Source of the DNA: Diprion similis
Taxonomy: Eukaryota > Arthropoda > Insecta > Hymenoptera > Diprionidae
Reading direction: 5' to 3'
Length of the DNA: 64,000 bases
Assembly (NCBI RefSeq): GCF_021155765.1
Contig: NC_060110.1
Coordinates: 23,458,001 to 23,522,000, forward strand
Below, piece after piece: positions 58,246 to 64,000 of this stretch (the stretch's first letter is position 1; every line of letters begins with the position of its first letter). A program made the position numbers and the translations under genes. Under the pieces are notes generated by a model that worked only from the letters and a program-made list of their open reading frames with translations, did no database searches and was not told the DNA's origin.

Positions 58246-61200
58246 AATTCATAATTCCAGGGTCGAAGATAGTATTAATGATACTTCATCTCCCCAGACG
58301 GCGTACCCGCAGCTTCTGTGAGCCGTTTATCAGGGACAAAAAACTTCTGAAATTTCTTTCGACACCAGTTCAGAAATATCGCCTAAGCTGCACACTGTGC
58401 TATAGCTATTTTCGAATATGGATATAACCATGATATGCAGAATTGAGTTATCTGGTGGTTTCTCGTTGATTTTCTCTTCACAATCCAAGTACGATTAGGT
58501 ATTTATAAAATTTTACTTTCAATCCTTCAGAGTACCTGCAGCTCGACAAGAGATATTCTGAGAGATTAATCGCATCTCGGTTCAAATCCGCGCCGGGAGA
58601 AAGTGGAGCAGGCTGATTGCCGTCTTGTAAACGCCCGATTCGGGTGTATGAAGCAAAGTCGAGAGAAAGAGATGCGAAGTGGGATGGAATACCCAGGCAC
58701 AAATGCACTCATACACCTGCACCTACCAGTGACGGCTTTAATGCCTGCACATGTGCGGACTAACAATAAGTACCTGCATAACTATTAGGTATATGTATAA
58801 ACTATTGATGCAGGTAACTGCATGCGTTTCCTTTTACTGTGACCTTTTATAGGTTGTTGAATCGGGTCGCAGGGCCGCTTCGAGACATCTTTAAAGGATG
58901 AAATGGGCCTCTTAAAAAAATTCTACGAAATTGGATCATCCGTACCTAAAGTTAGTTTCATTTGTTGATGCGTGACTTCCATGACATTCTAATTTTAATT
59001 AACTTCTATAATCAGTTCATCTCCCGCGGTATCATACTTTTGTGATATGAGTAACTGCAATGGTACTAATTGCTGCTAAGCTTGCTGGAATTTTTTCGAC
59101 GCTTCTGGGTCTAGGTCATGCTGGATTATAATTATAATCAACACTGCTGAGCAGCATTTAATTACTTACACTTCCAATTATAGTAATATTATTACAACAT
59201 AAACGAGTGATAATTTCGTTCATATATTTAAATACTTCGAGAAATTTTACCTCATACGTATAGTATAATAATTACTAGTGTGACATCGCTCTTTAAAACA
59301 CGTTCAATTTATGACCCTTACGTTCCCCAGTACTGCGAATTGAAAGCCTTTCATTCGCGAAAGAAAAAGAAAACTCTACACTTTGGAGGTGAGCCTATGA
59401 CTTACACCCTTCTACAAAAGCTAACAATTTCGCCAAATAATGGAAACACGGAGGGTCTTTTAATGCCGGAAAAAGCACGAAGCTCACGAAACATCAGGTT
59501 CTGGAAGCACGGCGGCGGTGAGTATCGATTTCTGCGGGACGCCATCCAGTCGACGGTAAGCTCCGTGAGTCACCTCACCGTTCCTCTTTCATATTACATG
59601 GAGAAGTACACCCTCAGCCGTATACTATAGTATAATATAATATAAGTGACTCAGTGAGTCACAGAGTCCGAGTCAATATCTCTGGCCACCCCTCTAATTA
59701 CTCTACGAAAACTATACGTACACCCGGGTATACGATTCTTCGCGAAATCTATCCGTATTGCTACCGGAGACTAATTACTACCCTGAGACTTTTCCAGGGG
59801 TCCGCGATCAAGCGAAATAATTCGCCAAAGTTCGATCGAGGGAAAGAATAACTCAATTACAACTTCTGTCGGTCTTTATATCTATCAGCAACAATTAGAC
59901 GTCTATTTTCTCCGCAGAAGCTCGAACTTCGTGCACGAAACGATTTCGGACTAGCCAACCATTATACGAAAGCTCAATTAGCACGCCTAACTTAATTCTT
60001 GCTGATTCCTGAGCTTCCGCGTCCCGATTCCTACTACATTTTGGACTTGTCAATACTATCTGAACATTGTTAAAAAAAGACGGTAAGAATTTTGCTCACT
60101 AGAAGAGGCAAAGGAATTATAACCTTGAGTAAAAATCGTTATGTAGAATTTTTTTTTTACAGACTGTCCAAATTCTCCATGCCACTGATGAATGGGTGAC
60201 CTGCTAGACCTCGAGCTTGCGCGTTTGGCACTGGAAAAGTATGAAAGTGTAGATGGTTCCGGTGTGCATTGTACATGCGCAATTGATAAACAAGGGTGTG
60301 TTCGTGTGTCGTTGGATTAACTACGCCCAGTACATGAGCTCCATTAGGACTCATTTCCCTAATTGCCTATAAGGCAGGGTGACTGGTAGGTATTCGGCCC
60401 TCCGAATTTTTCGATGGTATAATGTATGTAATTAATCGGGTTGAAACCCATATAGGATATTACGAAGGGAGGTTTGCACCGAGAAATTATAATGCGACAA
60501 AAAATATTATCCGATTTCCTACTTCGGGGCGACACATCATAGAATAAAAACTGTAACGGAGACTGTTTATGTTGATTCTTTCTCCATTTCTGTTCTGACA
60601 GTTGAACTCTGGCTTACAACCAACGTCAATTTCCTGCTCGAGTGCTTCGAGAATACGATTCGTCAGTTTTTAGAGCTGCATGCGGCGATAACTCGACGAC
60701 CTGTAAGGCTGGTGAGAACGAGTCGATCCACTCAAAAACATGCAGAAATGGCTGTTTGTAACGTAGCTTGAAAATAAATTTTTTTTCGTATATTACTAAA
60801 AAATTAATTATTACTAAATAACTTGACTGTCTAAGAATTTTAGCATCTCACCATGTATGAGAAAAGTACTTTAACTTATAGGTTCATGAACAGTAATAAT
60901 TATTTACGAACGAGACGCCAAGTTGGTTTGAATTTTGATTTCTTGGAAGCTAAAAAATGATTTTGAATTATGGATGAACGAAACGATCGTGCAGCATTTT
61001 ACTGAAAATTTCATTGCCAATTTCAATTCAGTACCCGTATGTTGAAATGCTGAAAACGCGGGGGGAAACAGTTTATAACATTTTTAAAAAACCACGCTCC
61101 TTTAGGTCGTGGGATTCTGTCCTTGTGCCTCTGATCTCGTCCCCGCCCAGCGTTGAATTTCGAGTGTTTTCCGCGCTCGTCTCTCAGCAGGCAGGCAGAC

Positions 61201-62164
61201 AGACAGGCGTCCAATTAATTCTGTGTATATGAATATTAATTTCTTTCCCAGATGTCTGCGCATCGTCTCCCCTCTTACTGAAGAGCTCTTTACTCGAGTG
61301 TGACGCTCAAAATTTTTCCTCTTGTTTCTCTTGCTTCTGAACAATTTTTAAAATTTGAACCTTTACTTACTACATTCAATTAAAAATTTCTCTTTGCGTC
61401 TGGCTGTTGCATTGTTTTTCAATCTCATCGAACGAAGAATCAATATGGGAGCAGTTTTCTGTAGAGCGACAAAAACGTTTTAATGTCAAGTGGATTTTCT
61501 ACTTCAAACATCGTTCATAGTGATTATTGTGACTTGAAAAAAAAATCCGACATACCACGAATGGAATACATGCCAAAAATATTTTACAAGTATCTTCAAT
61601 GCCAAATTCAAACGGAATGAAATTCTTTGAAAACCTTTGGTTTTGCTCTTATAATATTAATGCTTGATTTTGTAAGTGAACACCAGTCCGGAGAATGAAT
61701 GAACGTTCACAATTGGACAATCAGCAGAATTTAACTTCACGGTTTTCAGAGCGAACGTGCCTTAGATTCCAAGCTGCGAACTTTTCATATCGATCCAGCA
61801 GTACCTAGCCGATCAGCTATATACCGCAGACGAGGTTCCCTTTCCTTGCAGGATGTTATACAAGAGAGTTTTAAGCTCTTCGTGACAGCCTGTCCTAGGT
61901 GACGGTTTTCCTCAAAATATGTGGTAATTTATTACTTTATTCTACATGTTGGCACGTAAGTGAATATATATAAATTTTATTTTGCAGCTCTTTATTTTTC
62001 CATCACCCCACCTGCGTAGGATATAATATTGATCTTTATATATTATACACTCGGTCAGTTAATATTATGTATGTAGGTACGTGCTGCATGAAAGTCGGAT
62101 GAAAGAGCAGAACATGGAGAAGGACACTCTGGGGGGCTGCCAAATATGGTCACTCGTCTTTCAG

Positions 62165-62357
62165 GTGAGCCAGACTCGCGAGAGAGCAGCTCTGATGCAG
62201 AGCTTGGTCGAACCCAGCCAACACCAAACGCGCAACTCGAGCTTCGTCCCACATCGATATCGGGCCCTCAAAACTGCAAGCCATTCTACATTCTCCCCAA
62301 GTTTACCCGATTTCGGTATATTGCCGAAGTTTTCGTTTCGGCGACAAGCCAAAGTCT
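62165..62357 (+). CDS. possible isolated coding exon
   Basis: It begins after a CGTCTTTCAG acceptor and ends at a CTAT/GTGAGA donor. Two of three frames are open. The more protein-like one reads EPDSRESSSDAELGRTQPTP, a Ser/Glu/Pro-rich composition common in disordered regions. No partner exon was found, so direction and frame are uncertain. Confidence 0.2.
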
Positions 62358-62890
62358 ATGTGAGAAATAATAATCTGTACCATATCCGCAATTTTAATAC
62401 CATCTCGAAATTTCACCATAACAATATATGTATAGACGGGCTAAAGTCGTCCGGAGGTTTATGTCTCGTTCGGGTTCGTAAAAGGGCAGACTAAATTGCT
62501 CGCAATCTGATGTAGATTAAGTATATCGACTACCGTGTTGAGTCACGAATCGCGTCTATCGTTGGATTACCTCGATATGCCATCGCGATAATCGTTATGC
62601 CTATGTGTAGTTCAGTGTCCGAGAACCAAATGAAATTGTACTTCAGGGGTAGCATGATTTAAGGAAATAAGGTGTGTCAGAACTGAAAACCGATTTTTGC
62701 TCAGTTTCCGCACATCCAACATGACATCACAGAAATGTAACATGGCGCTCATGTATGTGACAACTGACTCCATGTAAATAGGTTACTTGAGGTTACTTAT
62801 TTATTTCCGTATATTCTGTTTGCTGAAAATGACTAAATATCAAGTTTTTCTCATTCTCTACAGAGGATAATTACCTCTACGTTATTCACG

Positions 62891-62940
62891 TTTGAATTTA
62901 GCGCCCATATGACGTCACCTTGGATATGTTCTCTGATTGG
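62891..62940. promoter_or_regulatory. CRE octamer with CHR-like and CCAAT motifs
   Basis: TTTGAA (62891-62896), GCGCCC, TGACGTCA (62910-62917) and GATTGGTTC (62935-62943) lie within about 50 bases. The same elements recur at 63.56 kb in the opposite order. Confidence 0.35.
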
Positions 62941-63560
62941 TTCAACCAAAGCGTATGTGCATTGTTTTACCTTATTGCCTTACACCATGAGGGGTAGCAA
63001 GAACGATTATTGTTCGTTCCTGTGTTCAGTGTTATATTATATACCAACACACATGTATTACTACAATGCGAGCGGAGTTCACCGTGACAAATCGATTAAT
63101 TCTCACGGGCTCGCAGCAGGAACTATTTTCCGTGGGTGGGGAACGAACGCCGGGTCGTGCAATGTTTCTGGTCGCTGAAGGTGAGCCCAGCGGCGTTTAT
63201 GATCGCTTTACGGGTGAAAAGCCTAGCCTCGCCACCTTTCACCTGTTTCCAGTCGTTCCAGTCATATCCCTACACGTAGCGGGCACACGCATTTGTCCTC
63301 TTACGATTAAACACAGGCGTGAGCAAGGTGATCACCGTTTCAGGAGCCCGATGACTCTATGCCAGAGAACCCCCGATAGTATAATGTATTTACCTGAAAA
63401 CAGCAAAGTTTAAAAATGTGAAAGAAGGCCCCCTCGTTGGTATAATTATATCGCTTGTTTTGTTCAACTTTGCAGCAAAAACGTACGGTTTTCACCGAAT
63501 CACAAAATAAAATCACAAACATAACCCAATCTAATCCAACATTGACCGGGAGTATCAGCG

Positions 63561-63620
63561 TGACGTCATTCGCCTCGAACCAATCACCGCCGTTATCACA
63601 GATCGGCGCGGGAATTTGAA
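63561..63620 (+). promoter_or_regulatory. promoter-like module: CRE, CCAAT box, E2F/CDE and CHR
   Basis: TGACGTCA (63561-63568), CCAATCA (63580-63586), GGCGCGGGAA (63605-63614) and TTTGAA (63615-63620) lie within 60 bases. An E2F/CDE-like site next to a CHR is the known arrangement bound by DREAM/MuvB complexes at cell-cycle promoters. The following 300 bases are CpG-rich and hold another CRE at 63904-63911. The promoter probably serves a plus-strand gene beyond the right edge. Confidence 0.45.
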
Positions 63621-63903
63621 TGACCGCTGTACATGTCGTCACTGTTTTTGCTCCGGTGTGTTTAGCGGGAACTGCAAAATAACTTTTTTCGCCATTTTCG
63701 CTGGCGTTAGCTTTACGGGAGTTAGTTTAATACGGCTTTCGCCTAAGAGTTCGGGATTGTCGAAGCTAAACGAGTGGCCGTGAAGCTACGTACCAGGGAT
63801 GTTATGCATGTGTGCACGTACGCCGGTTCCTCGTTACGCTCGCTTCCCCCGGCTCTGCAATAAATATCGCTGTGTCCACGGTAGTGGGCTGCATTTACGG
63901 AGG

Positions 63904-63911
63904 TGACGTCA
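63904..63911. promoter_or_regulatory. CRE octamer TGACGTCA
   Basis: The third perfect CREB/ATF palindrome in the last 1.1 kb of the window, in CpG-rich sequence. Confidence 0.4.
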
Positions 63912-64000
63912 GCCCCGTCGATCGTCGTCCTGCCTCATGTTCCATGCCTCCGCCGGCAAGCTGTTTGTCTCATGTCTGGCTCGCGTGTGCTAGCGCGTGC

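Larger units (their letters stand above)
53636..62880. other. gene-poor right flank
   Basis: Over 9 kb with no secure gene. It contains the BPHL exon relic, a degenerate repeat at 55.0-55.3 kb, a 12-bp inverted repeat at 57.6 kb and weak coding candidates at 58.1 and 62.2 kb. Confidence 0.45.

Noticed and set aside
58560-58612. GGTTCAAATCC, resembling a tRNA T-loop
   Set aside because: The flanking bases do not form a T stem and no anticodon arm or acceptor stem can be placed.
59280-59630. 116-codon plus-strand frame with internal donor-like sites
   Set aside because: Non-ATG start and a Lys/Ser-rich unremarkable peptide. Donor sites are not matched by convincing acceptors.
63066-63413. 115-codon plus-strand frame starting at a true ATG
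   Set aside because: Composition is not convincing, it ends without a family motif, and it overlaps promoter-like sequence. An internal AAG/GTGAGC could be a donor, but no partner exon was found.

Overview
This window is nuclear DNA from an animal, almost certainly an insect. Coding sequence is sparse, introns are short to very long, splice sites are canonical GT-AG, and the recognisable proteins are all metazoan. The AT-rich background, abundant microsatellites and TAGG/TACC-rich simple sequence suggest a hymenopteran such as a sawfly or wasp, but that is an impression and not a proof. There are no bacterial, plasmid, phage or CRISPR features.

Left third (1-20.8 kb, minus strand). The 5' part of a nervy/MTG (ETO, RUNX1T1 family) transcriptional corepressor gene is here: a first coding exon at about 20.5-20.8 kb, a 17.1 kb intron, and two exons at 2.7-3.4 kb that start the TAFH/NHR1 domain. 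The rest of the gene (NHR2, NHR3, MYND) lies beyond the left edge. The big intron holds a foldback (MITE-like) element, tandem repeats, long poly-C runs and a strong G-quadruplex motif.

Middle (20.8-44.6 kb). This is mostly non-coding, with two promoter-like patches: paired NRF-1-type palindromes at 30.9-31.2 kb and E2F/CCAAT motifs at 34.6-34.9 kb. Phase-compatible small exons at 35.1, 37.1, 40.9 and 41.4 kb on the plus strand may form an unrecognised small spliced gene. A near-perfect 36-bp inverted repeat at 42.2 kb is the best hairpin candidate.

Gene cluster (44.7-53.1 kb). Three small housekeeping genes have complete or nearly complete intron-exon models: KXD1 (BORC subunit, minus strand, possibly with a second C-terminal exon), UBE2C/vihar (anaphase ubiquitin-conjugating enzyme, plus strand) and a BPHL/valacyclovir-hydrolase-like alpha/beta hydrolase (plus strand). 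A decayed copy of the hydrolase's last exon lies 1.3 kb downstream. The three genes do different jobs (lysosome positioning, mitotic ubiquitination, ester hydrolysis) and are neighbours without an evident shared pathway.

Right end (53-64 kb). No gene is secure here. It holds a degenerate repeat with direct and inverted copies at 55.0-55.3 kb, a few weak exon candidates, and at 62.9-63.9 kb a promoter-like patch with three TGACGTCA octamers, CCAAT boxes and a CDE/CHR-like E2F-MuvB element, probably the promoter of a gene beyond the right edge.
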